A stretch of 36,105 nt of DNA from Tieghemiomyces parasiticus (GCA_027575765.1 JANBPT010000432.1:1-36105); one strand, 5' to 3'. Counted from the stretch's first letter, positions 9,679 to 20,991 are shown. The notes: a model not told the origin generated them from the sequence alone. A program made the numbers and translations.

Positions 9679-11490
9679 TCACAAGTAGGCCGGCGAACGG
9701 TCGCGGCGGCTGGGAAGGTATAAACGCTTCTTGAGCGGGGCGATAATTTTCTTGGTACGAATCATGCGGTTCTCAATGGCCATCATACGCCAACAGGCCG
9801 GGTTGAAACGCTGGGAGCGGGGTTTAGTGGCTGGCAGCAGCGGGTTCCACCCCATAATCTTAATGTAGTCGGCTTGGTAGCCACCGGGGCCACGGGCGTG
9901 CGGGTGCTGCGGCTGGTAGGGATCATTCACGGGCCAGCAGGTGCTGTAAACGTCCACCATGAGCGGGGATGAGACGGTGACGGTGGCCACCGAATCATTC
10001 ACAGAGAGTGTCGGGGAGGTGGCCAGGGTTGCCGCAGCCGCCTCTCGCGTGTGCTCCGAAGCTTGGACGTCCGGTGTGGGATCGTGGCTGCCGGGCAGGT
10101 GTAATGACGTAATGCCAGGGAACCGGCGCGGGGGCGATACGGATGGTATGCGGAGCGAGACGGGCGCGGAAGGGACCATGTCGCGAGTCTCTTCAGCATC
10201 AAAGGACAGGCCATCCAAGAATCCGGCACAAACAGACACGTCGCTCGCGAACCCTTCGTCCAAATTGTCATCATCGACTTCGCTCTCGTCTGTCGTGTCT
10301 AGGATAGAGTAGGACAGGTAGTCCGAAGCATCGTGGTCCAGGTGCAAGGTAGCCGGGGAGAGGGAGGTGAACGACCCGCGTGGCGAGCCCGGGAACCCCA
10401 GATGATCCTCATCACCAAAGTAGCGGTCGTGGAAGGCAGCGGCGGTCAGCGGATCCAGCAAGGTAAACAGGCAGCGATTGCGGAGCACCTCGTGGGTGTA
10501 GAGTAGGGCGGCGGCCCGACCAGGGGTCAGGTGCTTGCGAGCCAGGTGCTGACGGGCAGTGCTGAGGGCCTGGGTGGGAGCCAGGCGACGGCGCAGGTCC
10601 CGATGGTACCCGTGTCGTTCGGAGTCCGGGTCGTAGTACAGGGTCGCGGGTGGGGCCCGGGGCGTTAAGCGGGTGTGCGCGAGCGGACGCTCCCGGTAGC
10701 TGTACGTCTCGAGGGCCACGGGGGGCGGCGGTGCCTCTTCATCTTCGAGCAGAAACGGACCCAGAAACGCGCCATCGGCATCCGGGGAGGCCGCGGGCAG
10801 GACTATTTCCGTTTCCAAGTCGAACGGGTTGGTCACATCGCAGTCAGTGAGCCGGCTGGTGAAGAGAGGCAGCCTGTGGTTCGGTGGCCGGAGGGTTGGG
10901 GACGACACCCGACGGGGACGTCGGTAAGGTAATTCGGCGTCGACTTCGTAAGGGTATAGTGCGGAAGGCGGTGGTTGGCACAGTGGGGTTGGTTCGCGGA
11001 CGCGGGAGGGTGGTCGTCGTTTGGCCCGATGACCTCGGAAGGCAGGGATCTGCGGGGGCAGTTTAGAAGAGGCCACAGACGCCGCCCGGGTGGTGGCGGG
11101 GGCGACGGTCGACATTATCCGGGGACGTGGATAGGCCTTTGGGGCGTGGCGGTGATAACGGGGTAGGGGGCTGGGTAGAGGTTCGCCCTTGGGACGTAGC
11201 GGGTGAAAATAGACAGGTACAGCCACGGGAGAGACGGGGGGTGAGCGGGCGGGCCGTCGCTCCCCACGCAAACCAGACGCGGTGGCGTTGGTGGTGACGC
11301 AGCCGTCAAGGACAGGGGCGGCGGGCGGTGGTAAACAGACAGTTTTAGTTTCTTGGGAGTCGGCGGAGCGAATGGGGCTGTCCGTTGCATTCTCCTCGTC
11401 CGCCGATGGGCCCACCCAACCGGCTAATAAACCCTCACGGCCCGTGAGGAAAGACGAGACCGGCCATGAGCGGAGGTGACCTAACACCAT
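9679..11490 (-). CDS. Unrecognised 603-residue, largely disordered protein
   Basis: Long single open frame, starting at the ATG at 11490. The frame extends a few codons further upstream to non-ATG triplets before a TGA. I do not recognise the family. The N-terminal half is rich in Pro, Arg and Ala with many short basic patches (RGERRPARSPP, RAKRRPPSR, YRRPRR), then acidic blocks such as LLEDEEAPPPP and ESEVDDDNLDEGF. A more ordered patch lies around TPGRAAALLYTHEVLRNRCLF. The last 40 residues look most like a conserved motif: NPACWRMMAIENRMIRTKK, then APLKKRLYLPSRRD, giving a basic, probably helical tail at the extreme C-terminus. No signal peptide or membrane segment is evident. Length, lack of stops over 1.8 kb and biased composition argue for a real gene. 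A nuclear or signalling scaffold role is possible but unsupported. Confidence 0.75.
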   Translation of the reverse strand: MVLGHLRSWPVSSFLTGREGLLAGWVGPSADEENATDSPIRSADSQETKTVCLPPPAAPVLDGCVTTNATASGLRGERRPARSPPVSPVAVPVYFHPLRPKGEPLPSPLPRYHRHAPKAYPRPRIMSTVAPATTRAASVASSKLPPQIPAFRGHRAKRRPPSRVREPTPLCQPPPSALYPYEVDAELPYRRPRRVSSPTLRPPNHRLPLFTSRLTDCDVTNPFDLETEIVLPAASPDADGAFLGPFLLEDEEAPPPPVALETYSYRERPLAHTRLTPRAPPATLYYDPDSERHGYHRDLRRRLAPTQALSTARQHLARKHLTPGRAAALLYTHEVLRNRCLFTLLDPLTAAAFHDRYFGDEDHLGFPGSPRGSFTSLSPATLHLDHDASDYLSYSILDTTDESEVDDDNLDEGFASDVSVCAGFLDGLSFDAEETRDMVPSAPVSLRIPSVSPPRRFPGITSLHLPGSHDPTPDVQASEHTREAAAATLATSPTLSVNDSVATVTVSSPLMVDVYSTCWPVNDPYQPQHPHARGPGGYQADYIKIMGWNPLLPATKPRSQRFNPACWRMMAIENRMIRTKKIIAPLKKRLYLPSRRDRSPAYL

Positions 11491-14400
11491 AGTTCCGTCG
11501 GGCAACACGGGTCGGACTCGGGCTCAAACAGATGGATGTCACAGCGTACGGCTGGGAATTCTAGGGAGCGTTGAGGCATGTACCGAGTGGGGCAAGTAAA
11601 GGTGCCTGCAGAGGTTTGCAGCTAGGCTGGGGGAAAAAAGAAATGAACAGCGGAATCTAGTAAACGTGGAGGTGGTACCTCGAGGGTGGGGTAAATATTA
11701 GACACCAAGCTGCGTAAAATGGGAGGGTCGAGGGGTGCAGAATGGCAAGGACGGGCCGAGAAATTCCCTCTCGGGCTTGGAGAAGGAGGGGGGCGTAGAC
11801 CGAAGGGGGCTGATAAGAGCAGGTGAACCGACGACCCGAATGGGGAGAGTCCAGTAGCAACTCAGGCGAGCAGTTCAGGGCAGGTAACAAACAGCGGAGG
11901 GCGAGTGGGCCAAGGCTTGACCGGGAAACAGGGTGAGAGAGGGAATCAGAGCATAGGAAATGAGAGTACAGAGTTAGGCCGATGAGAGCGAAAATACTCA
12001 AAAGTGGCGGTCGGAACGACCCGGAGCGCTAGGGCGAAGCTGTGGCGAGGTGACGAAGAAAATTAGGAGGAAGGCTATATTAGGAGAGGAAAGATAGCAG
12101 CAGAAGGGAAGAAACCGGCCAGTAGAAAGGCGAGCGTGCGGTTATATGTATTCAACAATTGACGGGGAATTTGGTTATCAGAAAGAAAAAAAAAGGAATG
12201 GGGGGGTGTGCTTAGCCTGGCCGTGTTATCAGGTGAGGGTGGGCGTAGGACTGTGAAGTGGGGCGAGGTCTACATATGTGGACCGCTGGCCAAATGCCAT
12301 GTCGTCAACGCGGAAGGTTCCGCCAAGCTCCTGTTACAAGGTGGGAGAAGGAGAGAGGGGGGATAGGGTAGGTGGAGTAATCGTCGCTAATAGGGGGATG
12401 GTGCGAAAAAGGGAAAAGAAAACACAAGCAGCGGAGATGTGCGTGTGTTTGGAGGAACAAGGCGGGTACGATTGGGTGAGCTGACCCTGGATCCCACTTT
12501 TTTTATGAACGACAGGCGGGCGCGGTGGTCGAGTCTGCGCAGGCTAATCAGTGTCGAGCGGGGGTGGCTCTGGCCGCTGCGGCGGAGGCGGCGCCGTTCT
12601 GGATTGTTTGTCGAAGGGTGCCTGGTTAAAGCACGAAGCGCGTGTGTTTGCTGATGGGGCCGGTGTTAAAAATTCATCGAGCGATTATGCGTGTCACGAA
12701 GGTCTGGCGAAGTAGAAGCGGTCGGTTATGGCGCACTACAGCAGCTGGTCAGAAAGCCACGCGACCTCGGGGCCTATTTATGTGATTGGGGGGGGTGCAT
12801 AGATCGTGGGTGCTCACCCCTTGTCTTCCGCCCACTCCCCCTGCGATCAGGTAACACTCGTAACTTTGGGGAGGTGCGGAGCGGGGCCAAGGGTGGCGTT
12901 GAATGTGATTAGAGAGGCCCGCTGGCCATATCACCCAGAGGGGGGGAGCATACAGCTAGTTCTGTAGGAGCCCACTGACAGATGACTGGGGATGGGAGGT
13001 GGAGGAGGAGTGGGGTAGGGGTTGACAAGGGTGGGAACTTGATTGGCCGCGTGGCAGCGCCGCCTGGATAAAAGACTACTTTGATTCCATGAGCATGCAC
13101 GCAAAGGCCAGCAGGGTTGTCTCTCTGATCCGGGCGTGTTCCAGGTTAAGCCATCAGGAGATGGCCGGCCTGCCTGGCCTTGCCCCGGCCGGCGTCCCGC
13201 CCCTCGGCCCCCTCCACCGAACAGTGTCCCCCCACCCCGCAGGCCACAACTAGGTGAGACGGACCCTACCCAGGGGCTCTGGTGCGATGTCTACAATGGG
13301 GGTCTCCCGCAATTTGTGTTGCAGTCGTCGCGGCGGATAAGGGGCGCGTGGCTTCGCTCAGTGAGGACCTTGTGCCATAAGGAGCCCTAAAACAATGTGC
13401 TTAAATGGGGTCCGCCTTCGACCCAGTCCCTTCCTATAGCCTTTGGCGTGGAGTGGGACGACCATCACGCCTTACCATATGGCCGATCTACCACGTCTTG
13501 CCGTGTGGACATTGATATTGGAAGGCTGGGTGCTGGGCAGTCATTAGAAGGCGGAGAAAGGCCGGCGGCTAGGACCGGGGCAATATACCGACAAGGTCTA
13601 CTGCATGGTAGGCCAGTTTGGAAGATCGGAGCCTGGTCCAGTCCCGACACCGGTAAACAACTCCGCGCGTGGTCTCCTGCGTTAGGCCCAGCACAGGTGG
13701 TGAGGCCAAGGGCCAACTCGCCAGCCTCTGTTGAGTCGTTGACCCAACAAAGGAACTCCTCCCCCCGCATGCAATCTAGGTGTCTAAATGCGGAAGGAAG
13801 GTCCCACAATGAGGCCAAGCCATCTGGTCAAACAGTCTCCATGCTGCTGTATTCCGACCTAGGGGCGCGTGAGCTGCAAGGTTGGAAGTCACTGGCAGGC
13901 CACGTACCAAAGCAAGGCTTAGGGACTGCCCGGTCCCGTGGCCTAATGCAGGTGTCCCAATGTAGCGCTATCGACCGTAATCGGCAGCTCCGTATATCTA
14001 TGCGCAGGCGGCTTATCAGCACACCCATCATCCCCTTTTCTCTCTGGCTCATCAGCCTTATCAGCGCTACATTCTCGCGCTGTCCGACCAAAGCGAAATG
14101 TCAGGAGCGTGCGGTTTCGTCCCCTCTCCCCTCCCCGGCGTGTATCTAACCGTTGAAGCTCCCACCACCCAAGAGACCTGAAGTAGTCAGAACCAGGTAC
14201 CGTTACCGGTATACGCTATCTCTGGCCCGTCACCTGTGCATGCAGCCGCAGACCCCAAACGGGGATCTGCGGTCACCTCATGACGCCGACAGGGGGGCAC
14301 TGTGGTTCGTCCAGTCAGGGTCACCTGTCCGCCCGTAATTCCTACATGACGCTTTTCTTTCGCATGTCTCCGTGCATTGGAGGGGCTGGAGGCGTGTGTC

Positions 14401-15408
14401 ACTCCGTCCTGTGAGGCCAGGCAGCTGGCCCGGACCTGGCCTGCTGTTATTGAGCGCTCCGTTTTAGACACTGGGCCAGTTCCGACGCCGCTGCCGTGTA
14501 TTGTTCAGCCAGGTATTGGCGGAGGGAGGCCGCTGTTTGGCTGGGCGTTTTCAACCCACTCCATCCCTATTGCCGAGCCAACCCCCGAGCGAAAGACGTC
14601 CCTGATGTAGCTTTTTCCGGGGTAGATCGGGCCCCTTTTGATGCTGTTTCCCAGAGCCGACATCCGCCGCGGTGGTATCGCATCAAAAATCCCCGCAACC
14701 GCATTGTGTCCAGCATGACGTGGGGAAACACGGTCCATTCAACTTCCTCACCTCCTTCCACAGTCTAGCTCCGCACTTGTATCGCTTCTAGAATGCTCAC
14801 CCTCCTCTGGAACATATGACATAAGGTAGCAACCGACTGGGGTTGCAGTGCCTTCCTAGCCTACCTCCTGACTCGCAGCCGACTAATGTGGCCAGGAGAC
14901 CTCCAATATCGGTCCGATACACTTCGTGGCCTACATCCTTCCCTCCCAAGCGGCATCCGCCCGCAATTTAGGTATCATCCTCGCCTCCCCCGCATGTTGG
15001 GGGGAGTGGCGAAGTTGGCCGTAACAGCCCCCCCCCGAAGCACTGGCCCTGTCAGATTTGCCAGCTTTGATTTATATACCGCCCCCCTGACCTCAATGAC
15101 AGGTGCTCTCTCGGCCCCTTGTACCAATTATTCTACTGCTAGCGATGTTATTCGCGACTTATTGCAACCTACTTTGAAAGAGGCTGATCGCCCAGGACCA
15201 GTTGACGCCTCCTTACTCGGTCTGTACCATGCATCATTTCCCTCCGCCCTGAACCCCTCCCCACCACCACCAACTCGACCCCGCACCATAGTCGGATATA
15301 AATAGTGTCTAGCCCTTGCTTAACTAAACGTCATGAGATCAAAAATCCCCTCCAGGGCCTATTTGTATATATTTATCCAAAGTAGAAACTACACAGCGAT
15401 CGGAAATT
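11491..15408. other. Gene-poor stretch of about 3.9 kb
   Basis: The first part is the promoter side of the 603-residue gene. A 250-codon plus-strand frame at 13397..14149 and a 139-codon frame at 14886..15305 are open but resemble no family. The first overlaps a 117-codon antisense frame, so chance in GC-rich DNA is a fair explanation. They could be relics or unrecognised exons. No RNA gene or terminal repeats were seen. Confidence 0.4.
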
Positions 15409-18400
15409 CTACTTGCGCGACCGACCAAACGCTGCCAAATTACCCAGTGTACGAGTCAGGCGCCCATCAGCATCAATCGCATCAATAGCCGTGTCAAGGG
15501 CATTCTGGATACTGTCCACGTCGATTTCGGTCGCCTCCGCATTGCCTCGCAGAGTATGCATTGCGGCCTCCCTATGTAGTTATAAAGGGAAGTACCAGTG
15601 GTCGGGGGAGCGGGTGGAATTGAAGAGTGCGAAAGGGAGTAAGGGGTGCAGAAAGGGACGTGGTCAATTTCATGCCACCGGGTTTCTGGAGAGGTCACTA
15701 GATTACGGTCCCTCGTTGGTCAATTCGTCCCGCCAGACCACTCAGCGACATTGACCAATGTCAAGTCCCACCCATCAACAAAAGCACGTAGATAAACGAC
15801 CTCAACTTACCGGAATAGGTTCTCGAGGTGGGCGGGGGTGAAATCCTTCGTGTCGAGAGCCAGGGCATCAAGGTCCACCTCCGAAGCCAAAGGGTGGCGC
15901 TGGGCAAGGACGTCCAGGATGGCTCGTCGGTCCTCGTTGTCCGGCAGAGGCAGATGAACCAGCTGGTCGAAGCGACCTATTTAGTATAGCAAGGCAAAGT
16001 AAACAGAGTGGGGATTGGGTAATAGAAAGAGGGGGGGGTGTCAAGCCGTTAACGTCGGCCAGCTATTGATGATGAGGAGCATTGCCCCTTAAGCGGTCAA
16101 GTTCTGATGGGCGTAGACTTACCTGGTCGGATAATTGCGTCGTCCATCTGGTCTGGGTAGGTCGTGCATCCCAGCACCAGGACGCCCGGCCGGTCCTGTA
16201 CGCCATCCATCTCGTTCAGCAAGGTACTGAGCACGCGCTCGTCAACGCCGTTGGTGCCGTCCGAGTCGCTCCAGCCTGAAGGGAGTGGGTTGGGAAAATA
16301 AACCAGTCACGTGGACAGAAAAAGGAGCCAATAGAGTGAATAATTGAAGTCGGATTGCCTAGGATCAGGCGGGTTGTGTTAAAGAATAGGACAACGCTAA
16401 TGAGCCCCTTCCCCTAAGGAATAGGTGGACTGCCCAACTTACCGCGCTTGCGGGTGATCGTATCGATTTCATCGACCCAGATAATGCATGGGGCCAATTT
16501 TCGTGCCACAGCGAAGATGCGGCGCAAGATAGCCTCGGTGTCGCCCATATACTTGGAGAACACCTCGGGCCTGGTAGTGAAATGATTGGTAAGGAAGAAC
16601 GACGGTGTGAAGTGTGAGGGAAGAAGGATCGGTAGCAACTGAGAGTACTGCACAAGGTTGGCCGGCAGCGGAGATAGGGTATGTCCAAAATAATAATAAT
16701 AATCAACGGTACTATCTATCTCTTTTACACCGGCGTATCGGACTTACCCTCGAATCACCAGGGTGTTCATACCCGATTCAGTAGCTAGAGCCTGGGCGAA
16801 TGTGGTTTTTCCGGATCCTGGAAAAATGATAAACCATAGTTCACAATTAAACACCTGTTAGCCAAACTGAGCTACAACGTATCGGTGGCCTCTCCTCTTC
16901 CCCTTGCCAAACTACTTACCTGGTGCGCCGTAGAGCAGAATACCGGCCGGTGGTTTTAACCCCAACCGCGACCGAGGTAGCGTTACCCTGCCTTCTTCTC
17001 CCCCACCACTACCGCACCTACGACTATCCTCATCAGACGACGATGACGCTGCGGTAGCCGCCTCGCTGACCAGCCGGAGCAAAAGCTGCAATCGGGTCTT
17101 GGTCTCGCCGTATCCGCCGATATCCGCCCAGGCCTTAAATGGTACCTTAGTATCGAATTCGAGGTTCTGACTGGGCCGAACACGATCGAGCGCCCTTTTC
17201 CAGTCGCACCACTGCGGAGGGTCATCGGGCGGGTCGTGGCAGAGGTGGGTAAACGAGCCGATCGTAAGGTCAGCTAGGTCAGCCGTGACGGAATCGATAT
17301 GGGAGGTAGGGCGGGATTGATGGCGAATGGCGCTGGCGGTGAAGGCCTGGCGGACAAGGGCCGCCAGATCGCGGGCGGTGTAGCCGATGGTCGACCGGCT
17401 CACTTGGGTAAGCCATTCGGACCGCTCATCGTCGAGGTTTGTGGTACCTGGGTTATGGCCGTCATGGTGGGTAGTCGGAAAGCTCCGGTACTGAGCCTGA
17501 AGGATACCGTACCGATCCTCTCTGCGTGGTTTCCGTGCAAGTGCAAAGCACAGAAGACAAGGCGGAAGAGAGAACAGCAATGATCAACACCAAGCAGGCA
17601 AGCAGTTGGGCCATTCTAGCAGGGCTCACTTATCTACTGACCCACATGGAATCAAGGGGAAGGGAGAGAGGATATCAGTATCATATGATCTATATAGCGT
17701 CGCGCACCCAGCCGTCACTTACCGATCGGGTATACCCATTTCAAACTGCGTCCGGAATAGTCCCAGATGCCGTAGACTGTCGGGTAAATCGCCGGGCGTA
17801 CGGCTCTCTCCTAGCAACATAACGCCGGCGGGTGGCATTCTACCTAATTCCTCCGTCAGGGCGGCCACTATCCGGCGCTGGTGGTCCGGGTTGACCGTAC
17901 TTGCCACCGAGATCAGGTGCAGGTCCTCAATCAGCACCAGGGCTGGCCGGGAGAGGGCTGCGGCAGTGAGGGCAGTTCGAATATGCTGGTCGATGATACC
18001 TGGGGCGAGTGTGGTGGTGGCGGCGGCGGAGCCAGGGCTGACGGCTTCAGAGGCGGTGGTAGTGCCGGCGGAAAGTGTCACGTCTGAACGGAGGAGTTCA
18101 AAGAGGTCGCGAAGGGAGAGGCGAAAACTGGCGAGCCCGCTACGCTGGGCCACATGCCTAGTCGGGTGGAAGGGTAAGTCAGTTCAATAGCAATCAGGGT
18201 AAGGTCAAGGTGAATGGGGCGCTGTAAATGAGATAGAGGAAGGGGACAAAGGTGTTGGGTTTTGGCTTTCTAGTTCGACCACGTCGTGATTATGAATTGT
18301 TATATATATATATATATATATATTCCCTGAAACCTTACCTCAACAGGGCGGATTTACCAATGCCTTCGACGCCCCATACCAGACAACCGCGCACACCAAA

Positions 18401-19101
18401 CGGGGACGACGTGGTCTGGTGATCCGGTTGCGAGAGAAATATGTCTATAATCGCATGTATTTGGGGCAGTGCAAGTATGCTCCATTAGGCGCATGGGTTT
18501 AGTGGGTTAGTTAACCCCCGGACCTCTTTCGTATGTAAGCGCCGCTTAATCATCGTCGCTTAATTCCTCCACAAAGGCCCCAGAGATCACCTATATATAT
18601 ATATATACAGATATATCCGCTAAAAAGGCAAAAGCTAAACCTACCGATTAATTTGAGTACCTGGCCGACCAGCTTACGGTACCCACCAAACTCCGCCAAC
18701 TGCTCAGCACTCGGTCTGATTCGAGGCCTAGCCACATGAACCACTGTCTGCGTGTCGACCCAAGCAGCCTCGTCATCAGCTTCTACGCCATCCTCCGCCC
18801 GTCTCGTCACTTCGCATCCGGCAGGGTCCCGGTACCGGTACTCAACGACCTCAAACTCCACCAGCCGGCCGGTAAGACGGGCGCTTAGTCGGTGGGACGG
18901 CGAGACCAGTGACCGTGGTATACGGCGGTGCAACCATTGACGACGGAGCACGTGGCTCCAGCTCACATGGGCGAGGGACACCGTCGCGGCGATCCCCCGG
19001 GGGGTTGTCGCATGCGGAAGGCCGGTCGGCATGAACCCCCAGTCGGAGAGGTTGGTGCAGACCGGTACCACCGTGATCTGCAGCGCAGGAACGGGCGGCA
19101 T
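15409..19101 (-). CDS. Type II AAA+ ATPase of the CDC48/AFG2/SPATA5L1 class, degenerate D1
   Basis: Nine exons, complement of join 15409..15571, 15811..15976, 16123..16275, 16443..16570, 16748..16817, 16920..17521, 17723..18157, 18339..18444 and 18645..19101. All phases close and give 759 residues, near the length of SPATA5L1 and Afg2. Residues 1-150 are a divergent N-domain. D1 has Walker A GVEGIGKS (177-184) but Walker B reads LVLIED with Glu-Asp instead of Asp-Glu, sensor 1 is Ser306, and both arginine-finger positions are lost (SLRHLGLF). D2 starts at WADIGG (464), with Walker A GAPGSGKT (531-538), Walker B IIWVDEID (586-593) and RPGR (649-652); sensor 1 is Thr638 instead of Asn. The segment VDERVLSTLLNEMDGV resembles SPATA5L1 and SPATA5 more than PEX1. 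A Ser/Asp/Gly-rich insert (485-515) separates the D2 linker from Walker A. AFG2-class ATPases remodel late pre-60S particles; PEX1/PEX6 remain an alternative because they too have weak D1 rings. Confidence 0.88.
18301..18322. repeat. (TA)11 microsatellite in an AAA+ gene intron
   Basis: Perfect TA dinucleotide run inside the intron 18158..18338 of the AAA+ gene, just upstream (in + coordinates) of the donor of exon 2. Confidence 0.95.
18592..18607. repeat. (TA)8 microsatellite in the neighbouring intron
   Basis: TA run inside the intron 18445..18644 of the same AAA+ gene. Two adjacent introns therefore each carry a TA repeat. Confidence 0.95.
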
Positions 19102-19528
19102 GGTGAACGTGGAGGGGGTGGGAAATTGGGAAACTATAAGGTCGTGGAATTCAAGTGTACGGAGGCAATGTAGGTAAGGGGAGCCCTATACTTGACCTCG
19201 AGGCCAACCATGATGGTAGTTGGATTTTTCGGAGTTTATCAAGTATTCCTTCAGCCTCGCAATTCAACGGCGTCTGTGCCGACACAACCACTGCCCCAGG
19301 CTACTCACGTCTGGTTATCTACCCTAACACTTCGCCCTCACACATGCAGCTGGCGAATCAAGTGAAGAGCTGGCAAATATAAGCTGTTGTATTGAGCTAA
19401 GGCATTTATGGCGTAGTAGGTGTTGCGACCTGGCATCGAGCGCTAGAGATAAAAATATATATGAAACGAGTTAGGGTAGAGGAGGGGAGCCTCAGGGTTC
19501 ACATACGCGTCATCCAACTACGGGGAAG

Positions 19529-20767
19529 CTATTCCTCCTCATCGTCAGAGGTGGCCTTTGACTTGTGCGCCTTCTTCTCCTTCTGGGCACGGCTACGGGT
19601 CTTGACGGGCGAGGCGACCTTCTCGGCACCCTTGAGTTTCTTGTCGGCCTCAGCCTTCTCCTTCTTTTCCTTCTCGGCGGGATCTTCGGTGCTGAAGGCG
19701 AAAAGCTCGCCGAGTTCACCACGGGCGAGGGCGACGAGGACAACGGAGAGCGAGCAGGCCGGCGACAGGTAGAGAAGGGCCGGCTGGGCGGCCTGGAAGA
19801 CGTGCATGATGGCCATGGTGGTTACCAGGCCCACGATGTAGGCCACGAAGCAGGCGGTGAAGTAGGGCTTCGGATAGCAGGTCTTGAGGACAGCGGCGGG
19901 CACCACGGGCTTGAAACCAGGGTAGCCGGCGGCCTTCAGGTAGCGGGCGCGATCGTAGGCCAGGGCCAGGGCCACGAAGACACCAGGGACGACGATATCG
20001 CCCAGCCCCAGCATGGCCATCTTGTACGGCTCATCGCCCTGGATGGTCAGCAGGTTACGGGGCCACAGTACCTTGATGGGGCCGTCAAACTTGGTGGCCA
20101 CCGACACCATGACCTCGGTACCAAACACCCAAAAGATATCGTAGACGAACAAACCCATTAGCATGATGATACCTGTCTTGAACGAGTCGAGGCGGATGAG
20201 CTGGATGGCGTTGTAGGCCAGGGCGATGCCAAACACGTTCGACAGGATCCAGTTCTTGGTCATTACGTACGCCACCGTGGTCGCCACGGACACCACAGCC
20301 ATAGCGATGGTGAGGTTGGTGAACTTGACGTTAAAGTACGACTCGGCGCGCTTGGTCAGGGTCAGATGGTAGCGCGGCAGCCGCAGCCCGGTCACGCCAC
20401 GCACGGCGCCCGTGAAGAAAGTGGTCAGGGCCGGTACGCCAATGAGCGAAAAGTAGGCCGTGAGCAGGTAAGTCACATACTCCTTATTGACGTACTTAAA
20501 CACCATGTACAGACCAAACAACGTGGCCGACCCGTACACCGGGAACATGTACGCATCGTCCGAGGACACCGTCTCGCTCTCGTCCTCCTCGTCTTCGTCA
20601 TCCGAGGAGTCCGACTCGGCGTCCGCCTTGCCCTTGGCCGGCTTGGGGCTCTTGAGCTTCTGTAGCGCGCCATAGGACCCAAAGAAGATGGGGCCCAGGG
20701 CCATGCCGATCAGGGCGGCATAGGTCAGCGCCAGACCGCCGTCCAGCGTGGTGGCTTTGTCGCTCAT
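19529..20767 (-). CDS. Signal peptide peptidase (intramembrane aspartyl protease)
   Basis: Single exon, 412 residues, family A22B presenilin-type protease of the ER membrane that cleaves leftover signal peptides and some tail-anchored proteins. All three signature motifs are present: YD in GLFVYDIFWVFGTEVM (catalytic Asp210), GLGD in AMLGLGDIVVPGVF (Asp257) and PAL in QPALLYL (329-331). Multiple hydrophobic segments cover about 11-35, 75-120, 152-190, 198-225, 250-271 and 303-348. An acidic Ser/Asp/Glu insert (50-71) precedes the conserved AYMFP region, where other family members have a shorter charged loop. The C-terminus from 362 is very Lys-rich and ends in Asp-Glu, without the KKXX ER-retrieval ending of the human protein. 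The start at 20767 aligns with the family N-terminus. It lies 427 nt upstream of, and on the same strand as, the AAA+ gene. Confidence 0.96.
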   Translation of the reverse strand: MSDKATTLDGGLALTYAALIGMALGPIFFGSYGALQKLKSPKPAKGKADAESDSSDDEDEEDESETVSSDDAYMFPVYGSATLFGLYMVFKYVNKEYVTYLLTAYFSLIGVPALTTFFTGAVRGVTGLRLPRYHLTLTKRAESYFNVKFTNLTIAMAVVSVATTVAYVMTKNWILSNVFGIALAYNAIQLIRLDSFKTGIIMLMGLFVYDIFWVFGTEVMVSVATKFDGPIKVLWPRNLLTIQGDEPYKMAMLGLGDIVVPGVFVALALAYDRARYLKAAGYPGFKPVVPAAVLKTCYPKPYFTACFVAYIVGLVTTMAIMHVFQAAQPALLYLSPACSLSVVLVALARGELGELFAFSTEDPAEKEKKEKAEADKKLKGAEKVASPVKTRSRAQKEKKAHKSKATSDDEEE

Positions 20768-20991
20768 CGTTGATGCGGAAGTCTAATGGGATGGAGATGA
20801 AGGGCGGGGGGAATAACCAGTGAAGTGAAGTGCTGAACTCTAAGAGACGGGTAGAGGTATCGATGAGATGGAAGGGGGGCGCCACGGGAGCCGTAGGGAT
20901 GGGCGACTGAAGGTAAACGAAGCGGAAAAAAGCAAAAGGCTGGGGGAGGGTGAGGGATGGCTAGACCGCTGTGGGGTGCGTGCACTTCAGC

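Noticed and set aside
9959..10312. Plus-strand frame inside the 603-residue gene
   Set aside because: Antisense shadow of the long minus-strand frame; same situation for the plus-strand frames within the SPP gene (19565..20161) and the RPS14 gene (7301..7729).
13397..14149. 250-codon plus-strand frame as a gene
   Set aside because: No recognisable domain, an overlapping 117-codon antisense frame, and a composition typical of GC-rich chance frames. Kept only as a note in the gene-poor stretch.
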